DNA of 12,206 nucleotides from Saksenaea vasiformis B4078 (GCA_000697055.1 JNDT01001782.1:1-12206), one strand, 5' to 3'. Numbered from the stretch's first letter, positions 1-7,430 are shown. Notes: a model not told the origin generated them from the sequence alone. Translations and numbers: made by a program.

Positions 1-451
1 TAGTGAGTTCTATATCTGTAAAGCCAAACATACATTGAAGTTTCCTGCTGAAGAGGCGAAGAGGGTGTGGATGAGCTTAAAGGAGCAGGAGCAATCGATC
101 GCAGTGGTGCTGGCATAGGAGCAAGTGGTCTCAATGGTGCTGGCACTGGAGCAAGTGGCCGCAGTGGCGTTGGTGCAATTGGTCTCCGCGGCTGTGCATG
201 GGCCCTGCATCACAATACTGTCAGTAACTTGTATCTCAGTGTAGGACACAAACGTACGGCAAAGTTGCATTAGATCCGCATCTCATGCTCCCACAGTTTG
301 GCGCTCGGCTATAGTGATGGATGTGGGATCTTGGCTTTCTGAAGTTTTCATGCCCTAGGCATCTTGCACTGACACTGCCTGATGTTAACGGATGGCGGCT
401 ATCCCTTTTGAGGGGTATAAATCCTGGGCTGATTGTGTTGCTTTTGTACGT
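1..451 (-). CDS. Partial two-exon coding segment with proline-rich decapeptide repeats; family unknown
   Basis: On the minus strand a frame is open from 451 down to 258. A candidate 53-nt intron follows (257 down to 205; donor GTACGT, CTGAC branch site, acceptor GATGCAG), and the frame then stays open to the window edge. Splicing joins the two blocks in frame, giving about 132 open codons. The first exon contains SARCLGH and a later NCGSMRCGSN cysteine cluster. The second exon is proline-rich and repeats a decapeptide of the type PLRPLAPxPA, encoded by 30-nt units. No start codon is seen upstream of the open frame (a TGA lies at 452-454), and the 3' end is beyond the window. The first exon is a diverged copy of the segment at 457-669, so this could be a relic rather than a live gene. 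No function can be assigned. Confidence 0.35.
67..200. repeat. Minisatellite of about 30-bp units
   Basis: About three to four imperfect 30-bp units are visible, of the form GGTGCTGGCAyTGGAGCAAG plus a variable TGGyCkCAryG tail. The unit length is a multiple of three, so all frames are repetitive: Gly/Ala-rich on plus, and Pro-rich or Thr/Cys-rich on minus. The array sits inside one copy of the duplicated block next to it and is absent from the other copy. Confidence 0.7.
277..432. repeat. Direct repeat copy 1 (core 349-431)
   Basis: This block recurs at about 513-667. The best-conserved 83-bp core (349-431) aligns without gaps to 582-664 at a constant offset of 233. By eye about ten positions differ in the core and all are transitions. 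The flanking 70 bp are more diverged. Confidence 0.8.
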
Positions 452-456
452 TCAAG

Positions 457-669
457 CTATGGTATCATCTGTGTAAAGCCAAGGTGACTACACTTTATCA
501 CTGCCGTTAGTTCCGCATGCCACGCTCTCACTGTGTGGCGCCCGGCTGAAGCGATGGGATAGGCCTTGGTTGCAGTAGCTACATGTCCTAAGCATCTTGC
601 ACCGACACTGCCTGATGTTAGCGGATGGCGGTTGCCCCTTTTGAGGGGTGTAAATCTTGGACTGGGCGC
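457..669 (-). pseudogene. Open segment homologous to the 258-451 exon; family unknown
   Basis: A minus-strand frame of 70 codons is open from 669 and stops with TAG at 457-459. It contains TPLKRGNRHPLTSGSVGARC, matching PLKRDSRHPLTSGSVSARC in the neighbouring copy, so this frame rather than the other two is kept open in both repeats. After the shared part the two copies diverge (VATATKAY versus ENFRKPRS), probably through small indels. No start codon is evident. It is best read as a decayed tandem copy. Confidence 0.35.
513..667. repeat. Direct repeat copy 2 (core 582-664)
   Basis: Second copy of the block at about 277-432. A CTGTgtAAAGCCA-like sequence precedes both copies (near 16 and near 469). 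It lies about 40 bp before copy 2 but about 260 bp before copy 1, where the minisatellite intervenes. Both copies carry a small CCCTTTTGAGGGG inverted repeat. Confidence 0.8.
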
Positions 670-881
670 TTATCAAAGATAGCTTGGATTTGTTATGCTG
701 TTACCATGGTAAGAAGAAAGTTTGGTTAAAGATGAATTTGGATTCGTTAAATTGCTTGATAGTCGCATCTATAATCACTTGCAAAAAAAGATTGTTGACA
801 GGCCTCCTCTGAACGATGAATAAAAATTTCAGTCTTCTTTTGTCTCAAGCACGGATAAAACAGAAGAAAAAAATTATCTGC
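670..881. other. No gene seen
   Basis: About 210 bases between the duplicated block and the next relic. I see no convincing open frame, RNA gene or repeat here. Confidence 0.5.
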
Positions 882-1774
882 CTATTCCATGCAGGCCTTC
901 AATTTGCCAAGAGCAACCAGCCTTACTTGATATTTCCTCTGAGTATCGTTGCTGCCTATCTCGTTACCAAGGACATGTCAAATTTCCGTATGACGTACTC
1001 GGAAGATATCTATTTCAAGCTGATCTCATTTTGCGGACATTATCCCGATAGTCTCGGTTTGTCTCTTCCAAGAAATTCCTTCTCAATGTTGACTGCGTTG
1101 CTCTCTTAAATGGTTCCTCCTTGGAGAAACAAACTGCCGCAAAGGGTAAAACACACAATCCACAATTATGATGTTTATGCCCTTGTGGGTATGTGCTTTT
1201 ACAACAAGAAGGTTCCCAATCCTTGACCATGTGCAGCTTCTCATCAACAGGCACGCATTCCTCTTGAGGTTTCATACCGGCATCTTTCTACTGACTAACG
1301 TTGCTGAAGCGTAATTCAATAGTTATTGGATTATCATCTTCCAAATTATACTTGGTTGCTTGTTTCAACGAAATTGCGCACACAGGTCTGGGTGTTGAAC
1401 TCGTTTAGCAATTGTGTAGGCAGCGCTATGAAGTGTATCACGTTCTGTTGCTTTTGGATGCTATTAGCTTTTCCTCTTGAATTAAACCAATGAACCACGT
1501 CATCTGGTCCTCATCATACTTTTCTATGAGGTGTTGTAATGACAAATTGAAGTCGTCAGCCATACTATCTACTACTTCGTCCGTCACAAATGGTTATCTC
1601 GGACTCGGGAAGAGCGTCAAATCCAGCAAGCATCTGAATATGACTGTAATGGACCGAGAGATTATCAAAAGCTATATCGTCTGAGTATCGCTGTGGTTGA
1701 AGAATTAAGAAGACCTTTTCAAATAACGACAACACGGAAGAATCCAGTGGAATTGTAACAAGTTCTTTTATTTC
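882..1774 (-). pseudogene. Multi-fragment coding relic with Cys/His cluster; family unknown
   Basis: Reading the minus strand from 1774, protein-like stretches follow each other across frames. They are 1774-1565 (FEKVFLILQPQRYSDDIAFD, HIQMLAGFDALPESEI), 1593-1438 (TDEVVDSMADDFNLSL, DEDQMTWFIGLIQEEK), about 1455-1365 (LHSAAYTIAKRVQHPDLCAQF), and 1350-1015. The last reads NLEDDNPITIELRFSNVSQ, a TAG at 1288-1290, then MKPQEECVPVDEKLH and a cluster CCKSTYPQGHKHHNCGLC. The same frame continues past TGA 1015-1017 toward 882 (SEEISSKAGCSWQIEGLHG). At least three frameshifts and several stops break it. Adjacent fragments abut or overlap at the shifts, which suggests a once continuous protein of about 280 residues. 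The Cys/His cluster could bind zinc. I do not recognise the family; a transposon protein or a decayed host gene are both possible. Confidence 0.5.
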
Positions 1775-1781
1775 TCAATAA

Positions 1782-2226
1782 TTCCTCTATATTTTTTTAA
1801 AGTATGATCGTGATGTTGATGCTGGGATGCCTTGTAAGCCAGTTATCACAAGAGTAAAAGTTTTCACCCAGTCGTGTCTAAAGGTACCAATGGCTATTAT
1901 TGGCATGGTGAATAGACAGTGATAGCCATGGTCAGTCGGTAACAAGAATTAGGAACGAGATCCTGTTACCGCAGATCAAACATAAGGGCTCTTGCACAAT
2001 ATTATTTTGAGAGTACGCATCTTTCTTCATCTTATTCTTATTATTGCATACGGGAGTTTATTGACTACATTCGAGTACGCAATGAAAGCGTATGTAACAC
2101 GGATGATGAGGATATGGCTCGCAATTACTGGATTTTGAACAAGCATTTTCGTCAGCTAGATATCCTCAGACGTTCATGTGTAATAATTTGGCGTTGGGAA
2201 GCGACGACCTTTTGCGCAGGGGAGTA
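1782..2226 (+). pseudogene. Two-frame coding relic; family unknown
   Basis: The first open stretch, 1782-1922, includes DRDVDAGMPCKPVITRVKV and ends in TGA. The second, 1943-2226, is 94 codons in another frame with no start near its beginning. It contains YYFESTHLSSSYSYYCIREF, then FIDYIRVRNESVCNTDDEDM and ARNYWILNKHFRQLDILRRS, and stops with TAG. Composition and the run of aromatic, Arg and Asp/Glu residues look like a folded protein. A small intron between the two stretches is possible (GTGAAT near 1910 to TTAG near 1952), but no splice choice I tried keeps the second frame. The minus strand here is also partly open, so the strand call is a judgement. Confidence 0.35.
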
Positions 2227-2274
2227 GTTTATTTTGCGTCAATCCTACGAATAGTTCGCGTGTGACTAACCTCA

Positions 2275-2348
2275 TTTTTGCATTGAGGTGCTTCAGTGAT
2301 CGTTTTCCGATATCCCGTCGGAAAGCAGTAAAAATGTTTCACGATAAG
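2275..2348. repeat. Direct repeat copy 1, 102 bp spacing
   Basis: Begins TTTTGCATTGAGGTGCTTCA and ends GTTTCACGATAAG. It matches 2376-2451 with substitutions and about one single-base indel in the A run. The offset of 102 bp equals 34 codons. Confidence 0.8.
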
Positions 2349-2375
2349 GAAATGTCTCATTGAAACAAAAAATCG

Positions 2376-2451
2376 TTTTTTGCATTGAGGTACTTCAGTG
2401 ATGGATTCCAAGTATTCCATCGCAAAGCAGTAAAAAATGTTTCAAGATAAG
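2376..2451. repeat. Direct repeat copy 2, 102 bp spacing
   Basis: Second copy: GCATTGAGGTACTTCAGTGA through GTTTCAAGATAAG. On the minus strand both copies can be read in the same frame as SLKYLNAK / SLKHLNAK, or in another frame as ITEVPQCK / ITEAPQCK. The middle of the unit is the most diverged part. Confidence 0.8.
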
Positions 2452-3051
2452 CACAGGTTCCAACCAAAATAATCCATACTTAAACGAACGTACGAATTTC
2501 GTTTTTTTTTTTCTTTGGCTCTGTTCTCTTTAACATCCCCGGTAAGGATGTCAATTTATGTACATACAAGATTATTCATGTCTTCTGTCGGCCGTTTAGG
2601 CTGCACGACCACTGTCCCGAACTGTCTTGGCTGTGTTGGTGCTTTTCGCCCTCCACTTAAGTAAGTAAATGTTGTCGTACACTCAGGATCGCTCATCTTT
2701 CGGAATAAATTGCTTGACGTTGTATCGCTTCAAGTCCTCTGCACGCCGTTCCAAACGTGGCAGCTCCATGGAAGCCAACGTATAATCAAACCGCCCCCAC
2801 CGAGCCAGGTGCGGTGGCAGGATTGAAAGAATGTTTGGCAATACCCCTCAGGGGTAAGTAAGATGACGTCCAAATATCATTCCATTTACTAACCAGGAAT
2901 TACTTTTTTATGCTGCTTGAATAAATTCTGTGTCCATAAGAGGGTCCAAGTTCACGTAAGTTATTTGATCCTCTGACGAAAAGTTGATGAAGTAATTACG
3001 CAGGTCCAATCTTTTCCTTAGCGCAAATTGGACCGTTGATGGACGCACAAT
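2442..3051 (-). pseudogene. Three-part coding relic with overlapping frames; family unknown
   Basis: Minus-strand open stretches: 3051-2911 (ALRKRLDLRNYFINFSSEDQ, VNLDPLMDTEFIQAA, then TAA at 2908-2910); 2847-2683 (LPNILSILPPHLARWGRFDY, ELPRLERRAEDLKRYNVKQF, ending at TGA 2683-2685); and 2696-2556, which starts with ATG and reads MSDPECTTTFTYLSGGRKAP then RQFGTVVVQPKRPTEDMNNL before TAA 2556-2558. Beyond that stop the frame stays open to 2442 (DILTGDVKENRAKEKKK). The second and third stretches overlap by 14 nt, and the join makes sense as one protein after a one-base frame change. Only 60 nt separate the first two. It is probably a frameshifted relic; real overlapping reading frames are an alternative. 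Confidence 0.45.
2842..2856. other. Short perfect inverted repeat
   Basis: TACCCCTCAGGGGTA has 7-bp arms around one base. It lies at the upstream edge of the second open stretch of the minus-strand relic. It could be chance or a small hairpin; no role is assigned. Confidence 0.4.
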
Positions 3052-3097
3052 TTATTTAAAGTAGTGTAAAAAGTAATTCAATAAACAGTATGGTACT

Positions 3098-3411
3098 ATG
3101 GAAATGCTTCTCGACTTCAACACCGCTACCCAATCTCATTATACTGCAATGGAAGACGTCGTTAAGAATCTCTTGTACGAATGAAGGCAGTGGCAATGAA
3201 CAGCGAGAGAAAATACATTATGATCCAGGAAAAAGACACGCCAGTCTAGTCAGCAGCAAAAGCTTATGGTATTCCACGCACTACAGCATATAAGGAGTCT
3301 AATGAATTCAACGAGATAGACGGGACGACGTTGCTTGGCTCTTTGAAAGAAAAAAAAAAGCCATTCACACAGTCGAAGAAAACCGGGCCTCTCTTGTTGG
3401 CAAACGTCTGA
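3098..3411 (+). pseudogene. Helix-turn-helix transposase-like relic (N-terminal part)
   Basis: Two plus-strand frames together look like the N terminus of a Tc1/IS630-type transposase. The first, 3098-3184, is MEMLLDFNTATQSHYTAMED followed by VVKNLLYE and TGA. The second, 3181-3411, has ERKYIMIQEKDTPV, an in-frame TAG at 3247-3249, then AAKAYGIPRTTAYKESNEFN and a basic linker PFTQSKKTGPLLL. The A-A-K-x-x-G-I-P-R-T-T-A-Y pattern is typical of the DNA-recognition helix in these transposases. The DDE catalytic domain is not recognisable downstream, and a second frame is open there (3340-3530: NRASLVGKRLINRYD). It is broken by a frameshift, a stop and truncation, so it should be inactive. Family assignment rests on the HTH pattern alone. 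Confidence 0.5.
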
Positions 3412-4047
3412 TAAATAGGTACGATTTGACGTATCCGCCGTATTCATTCTCCATAGTCTTTGTTTCTCGAGGTCCAATATATCAGGATGCATTTGCTACG
3501 AGAGGGATGCATGACAATGCTTTCAGTTTTTGATCCGGTGCAGTCGAACTTGGCTTCCTGAAGATATCTTCATACTGGAAACGTGACCATCCACTTGCTT
3601 GTCAACATGCTGACCGTTGGCGGCAGCGGTCGCTTTTTTGATAATTCATCCACTTTGGAAGGCAGGTGTTCACTTCCCACATGGGTGACGCAAGTCACTC
3701 AAACCAGTAAATGGTCAAAGCAGGATAGACGTGCGAACTTCCACTCAAAATTTGCGCATAAATAAAGTCGCAAGTACGGAATCGTTTCTTCCTTCGAGCA
3801 ATCACCGGTAAATCAAATTGTGTAATTGCAGTAAGTGGCGCGGTAATTTCCATGCGTCTGGGACTTTTCGTGAGCAGACGTAGCAATGAAATGAGAACTG
3901 CTGTCGTTGAAGAGACTTGGGAAGTGAAAAAAGGAAAAAGAGGAATCAGCAGAAAAAGTTTAAACTCAGTCACATGCCATCATTTCCTGAACACAGTGGC
4001 CCAAGAGCATTCCGACACGCACTTTTCTTTCTGTCATCCTAACCATC
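3412..4047. promoter_or_regulatory. Upstream region of the UBX gene; no gene seen
   Basis: Small open frames here do not look protein-like. The 27 bases before the start codon at 4048 are pyrimidine-rich (ACTTTTCTTTCTGTCATCCT, then AACCATC), which fits a short fungal 5' leader. There is no clear TATA box. The promoter must lie in this interval because the gene starts at its right edge, but no element can be pinned down. Confidence 0.35.
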
Positions 4048-5861
4048 ATGGCAGAACAAGAGACTCTTTGGTTTGAAGGCCAACTTACAGACGCTGTTTC
4101 ACTTGTTAATGCAAGAAATTGTCTCTTGCTTGTCTACATTTATGGTAAGCGCATGTTGATATACGCTGACTGACGATATTCGACTAGACGATTCTGCAAA
4201 CAGTGAAAAATTGAATGAAACATTGAAAGATCCCAATGTAAAGATGTCTCTTTTCCCTTAGTCTCAATTCAACTTGTATTAGGTTGTCAAAGCCTTGACT
4301 TCCACGTCTATAGCTCTCAAGTTTGAAAAAGACTCAGAGCGTGCCAAACTATTCGGACAACTATGTAAGACAACTGGAGACAATTCATACCAGCGACGGA
4401 CTAAACAAGTTTTTAGATCCAACATATCATGTTCCTATTCTCTATTTTATCCGGTAGACTCTACTCGAAACGAGAATATATCGGCATTAATGATTTCTTC
4501 AGACAAGGGACTATCAAGGATTTTGGGATCCATGAATTGACTGCCCAAGAAATTGTTGCGAAAGTGGAGGCATTAAGCTCGGAAAATGCGGCGGAGCCCG
4601 TGTCACCAACCGCGCAACCAAGGCAACCAACAAATATAAGTCAAGAACAGCCACCGGAGAGTTCTACGGAACAAGAAAAGAAAGAAAAGTACGACACTTA
4701 TCGTCTCAGGGACGGGGACTCACGTACTGATAGGCTAAAGAAACAATTGGAAGAGGCACGAAAACAGCGCGAAGAAAGAGAAAAACGGGTAATATAGACA
4801 TCCTGTAGATATATTGACTTAATCCTTGAGAAGCAATTACGCGAGCAGGAGATCAAGCGCAGACAAGACGGTAAAGAGATGCAGAAAACCAAACAGGAAT
4901 TACAAAGCAAACAGAACGAACTGTACTTTGCAAAGCTGAAAAAAGAAAAGAAGGAAGAAGAAGAACACCGACAAAAAATTCGAGAGCAGATAGCGCGAGA
5001 TCGCGCCGAACGATTAGCAGAAAAACAAAAGAAAAAGATTGATACAGAAGCAGGAACTACCTCCTCTTCAGCCAGCACACCAAAACCGATCAGGTACTAA
5101 GAGCAATAGGCAATGAGGAAAAGAAATGACTGATGATCTGTAAAAGACATCATAACGAGAGTCATTTAAGCATTCGACAGCTGGATGGATCTACAATGAG
5201 GAGAAAGTTTGCAGGTAAGCTATCTGTGACGACATTTGGCAGTCATAAGTTTACAAGCGATGATAAAGCTACCGACAAACTTGAAGCAGTAAAAGACTGG
5301 ATTGATCAGGTTTGTATACTTGTTTTCCGGTGTGTATCTTGACTTATCTGTGTGAGCAGAACAGAACAGATGGAGATCAGCCCTATAAGCTATTAGCACA
5401 ATTCCCTACCCGTCAATTTGGTATTGGAGACGAGGAAAAAACGCTACGCGAGCTCGATTTGTGTCCTAGTGGGACCGTCATTATGAAAGTTATAAAAAAT
5501 GTAAGCACAGCTTACTCCACCCACCAGGGGTATGGCGTGATGGATTATGCCTATTCTGCTGGTGGACTTTTATACGATACAGTAAGTAGCGTGGGATCAA
5601 GCGTGTACAGCACCATGCTATCTTTTTTTCCTGGTGAAGACACCAGTGCAACCCAATTGTCGGGTGATGGAGGAGGTCAGAGACTTGGAAGCGCACCATC
5701 CACATCATCACGGTAAGTTTCCAAGTTTCATGCACGCTACTTCTTTTTTTTTCTCATCCCATGTTCTTAGCGGCAATGTGAATACCTTTTGTTCTGATGC
5801 GTCGGACGCCGACAGTGGACGTCACGGAACGTACAACGGGAACTCGACCAACCAGGAGTAA
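4048..5861 (+). CDS. UBX domain protein of the UBXN4/erasin type, nine exons, 473 residues
   Basis: Exons are 4048-4144, 4188-4237, 4283-4364, 4417-4453, 4503-4788, 4831-5093, 5147-5309, 5360-5712 and 5771-5861. All eight introns are GT-AG, 42-58 nt long, and keep one frame; the exons sum to 1422 nt with the stop codon. Residues 1-115 form a thioredoxin-like domain (LWFEGQLTDAV at the start, HVPILYFI with the usual proline at 83) without a CxxC. Residues 155-265 are a Lys/Glu/Arg-rich coiled coil. The UBX domain is about 277-370 (LSIRQLDGSTMRRKF, then YKLLAQFPTRQF with the p97-binding FP..R loop, then LRELDLCPSGTVIM). A Tyr/Gly/Ser-rich hydrophobic stretch follows (385-416), and the C terminus is YNGNSTNQE. 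In the family such proteins recruit p97/Cdc48 to the ER membrane for ERAD; the stretch at 385-416 may be the membrane-associating segment. The ATG was chosen because it directly precedes the thioredoxin-like domain. The acceptor of intron 5 could also be at 4833 (minus one Lys). Confidence 0.92.
5215..5257 (+). other. Intron-like 43-nt segment inside the UBX domain
   Basis: It starts GTAAGC after a GCAG exon-like end and finishes TTACAAG, with the size of the true introns around it. Splicing it out would shift the frame and bring an in-frame TAA within about 13 codons. Reading through keeps the frame and adds about 14 residues (295-308) between the first and second halves of the UBX domain. 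Without those residues the domain would be about 79 long, the usual size. It could be a retained intron, a domain insertion, or a one-base sequence error next to a real intron. Confidence 0.5.
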
Positions 5862-6185
5862 CGTCTATCCGAACAAGATGATGGCGCTAGCTAAACTGAC
5901 AAAAAGTTATGCGATTAGCCTGTGGGTCCGTGTATGTTTAGATGTATTGATTTACCAAAGTATAATAATCCTACGGCGAGCACGTATCCCTTGTTAAAAT
6001 GGCAAGCATCCATTTCGTCTGTTATGCTGAATATATATATACTTGTGAGCCATCTTCCTCATGTGGTTTTACCCTTTGCTACCTGCGACTAAAGAAAATA
6101 GTTGATATTTCTCCCACTCTAATATGATAAAAGTTATCTAAGATGATAGTTATGATTGTAGGTTGTTTAACCTGCATCTTACGTC
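5862..6185 (+). other. 3' region of the UBX gene; no gene seen
   Basis: Probable 3' UTR and spacer. It has AT-rich tracts that could serve in polyadenylation (TATAATAATC at 5961, an AT dinucleotide run at about 6030-6041, GATAAAAG near 6126), but no exact AATAAA and no convincing open frame. Confidence 0.4.
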
Positions 6186-6392
6186 ATGAAAGATGGTTCT
6201 GCAGACTTGCTGGAGAGCAAATCGAAAATAACGATATCTGTATGCTATTTATTGAATGAGTTGTAACACTCTTCTAAACAGATTAAACTTACTGAATCAG
6301 ATTCTACACCCGTCTGCATCAATTCAGCGTTCGATGAGGAGCTAAGTTCGCTCCTAGAGAAGGGCATTGAGTGCATAGTGATTAATCCATAG
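6186..6392 (+). CDS. Small two-exon candidate gene, 54 residues; family unknown
   Basis: Exon 1 (6186-6239) encodes MKDGSADLLESKSKITIS. A 42-nt intron (6240-6281; GTATGC donor, TTGTAAC branch-like site, TCTAAACAG acceptor) is followed by exon 2 (6282-6392), including TESDSTPVCINSAFDEELSS and LLEKGIECIVINP before TAG. The intron matches the UBX gene's introns in size and is in phase 0. The frame remains protein-like past the stop (FIPTSIDTSMDTTANGLS, TAA, NGLVQTSLRLPQGDCHVFLW) until 6564. It may therefore be the start of a longer relic, or the TAG may lie in an unrecognised second intron. No homology is recognised. Confidence 0.35.
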
Positions 6393-6581
6393 ATTGGCAA
6401 CAAATTCATACCTACATCGATTGACACCTCGATGGACACAACAGCTAATGGATTATCATAAGAATGTTCGAGTCTAGGCAATGGGTTGGTGCAAACGTCA
6501 TTACGTTTACCCCAAGGGGATTGCCACGTATTCTTGTGGCCTAGCTGCACATGGTTCGCTAACTAGGCGTAGAGATGTTTT

Positions 6582-6779
6582 TTGACTAATATATTAGGCA
6601 TTCTTTCTTTGTCTTTGCGAACAACTACCACAAAACGTGATTTTACTGATAAATCTTTAAATAGCATTCGTGGACCTCGCACCAACTGCTACTTTCCTTA
6701 TTGGGGTGTAGAGTATAGATATGGTTACGTCTTTTATGCATCTGTCTTCATTATTGTTCTATTTATTCAGAGATCGTAA
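6582..6779 (+). CDS. Short open frame with hydrophobic C terminus, doubtful
   Basis: Open frame of 65 codons. The start at 6582 is not ATG. It contains TKRDFTDKSLNSIRGPRTNC and a hydrophobic end (VFYASVFIIVLFIQ) that could be one membrane segment. It overlaps the 3' end of the minus-strand relic ending at 6767 by only a few bases. It follows the two-exon candidate on the same strand and could be part of it. Evidence of coding is weak. Confidence 0.15.
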   Translation: MTNILGILSLSLRTTTTKRDFTDKSLNSIRGPRTNCYFPYWGVEYRYGYVFYASVFIIVLFIQRS

Positions 6780-7430
6780 TCTTGATCCTGGTCAGTAGAT
6801 TCGAGCGTTTTGAGTTTTGTATACTGTGCCCGGTATTTGCGTCCAGATCTATATCCTCGTACCCAATCTATACAATCTTTAGACAGCCGCTCCTAGCCAC
6901 CCGCTCCTAACCATCTGAGTTCGATCACAAAATCCTCTTTTTGTATTTAGCGTGCTGCGCTTGCAAGCTGTGGGCATTACTTTGTGCTTGAAGAAACCCC
7001 GTTTCCCAACATGCTTTTCGACTCATTTTGCCCTTTTTCTCCTCGATAAACTTTCGTACAAATTCCATTGCTGGATTTTCATCATTCCTGGCGACATTCT
7101 TGGCTGTGAGGTTATTGATTGGAGTCGTATCCGCAATAGGCGTAGTGCACTCCTCATTATCCAGATCACCGTACTTCCTTTTTTGCTACGGCAGATACAT
7201 CGCTCCGGCCTCAACATGGCGCAACGCCTTGCTCAACGACGGCAACTCCTCCTGTAGACGTTGGTTCACCTTTTCAAGCTGCATTATCACCGCATCGCAA
7301 TAGCCGCTATCGCCGCCAGTTTCTCTTCTTCCTGAGAGCATTTATTCTGGAAGTGCTCTCTGGATACACAATACGGTATGCTGATAGTCTCGTCTCGGCA
7401 GAACTGTTCGAGAGATAATATGCAATTTTT
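6767..7430 (-). pseudogene. Coding relic A, related to relic B at 8002-8489; family unknown
   Basis: Minus-strand segments: 7430-7287 (LSLEQFCRDETISIPYCVSR, NKCSQEEEKLAAIAAIAMR, then TGA); 7290-6925, which overlaps it in another frame (MQLEKVNQRLQEELPSLSKA, TAG at 7186-7188, then KRKYGDLDNEECTTPIADTT, NDENPAMEFVRKFIEEKKGK, MSRKACWETGFLQAQSNAHS); and 6892-6767 (LSKDCIDWVRGYRSGRKYRA, QYTKLKTLESTDQDQDYDL, TGA). The last frame change coincides with a 14-15 bp tandem duplication (TAGGAGCGGGTGGC / TAGGAGCGGCTGTC on minus). Removing one frameshift, one stop and that duplication would give a protein of about 210 residues with a charged, probably helical middle. No catalytic motif is recognised. Confidence 0.5.

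Noticed and set aside
67..273. Gly/Ala-rich plus-strand open frame over the minisatellite
   Set aside because: It begins with GTG, has a stop just upstream, and its composition follows from the 30-bp repeat. The minus-strand Pro-rich frame is longer and extends into conserved neighbouring sequence.
488..676. Cys-rich 62-codon minus ORF (QCRCKMLRTCSYC)
   Set aside because: The matching frame in the other repeat copy has stops, whereas a different minus frame is open in both copies.
816..1109. 97-codon plus-strand ORF starting with ATG
   Set aside because: It lies antisense to the minus-strand relic, which continues in order on both sides. The plus frame has no such continuation. Not fully excluded.
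4295..4540. Plus-strand ORF overlapping exons 3-5 of the UBX gene
   Set aside because: It reads through two introns in part; the spliced model gives a better, family-consistent protein.
4698..5078. 126-codon Ser/Cys/Phe-rich minus ORF
   Set aside because: Mirror image of the Lys/Glu-rich coiled-coil exons on the plus strand, a common artefact.
6245..6550. 101-codon minus ORF
   Set aside because: It starts and ends without a matching context and is antisense to the two-exon plus candidate. The strand choice is not certain, but the intron on plus tips the balance.
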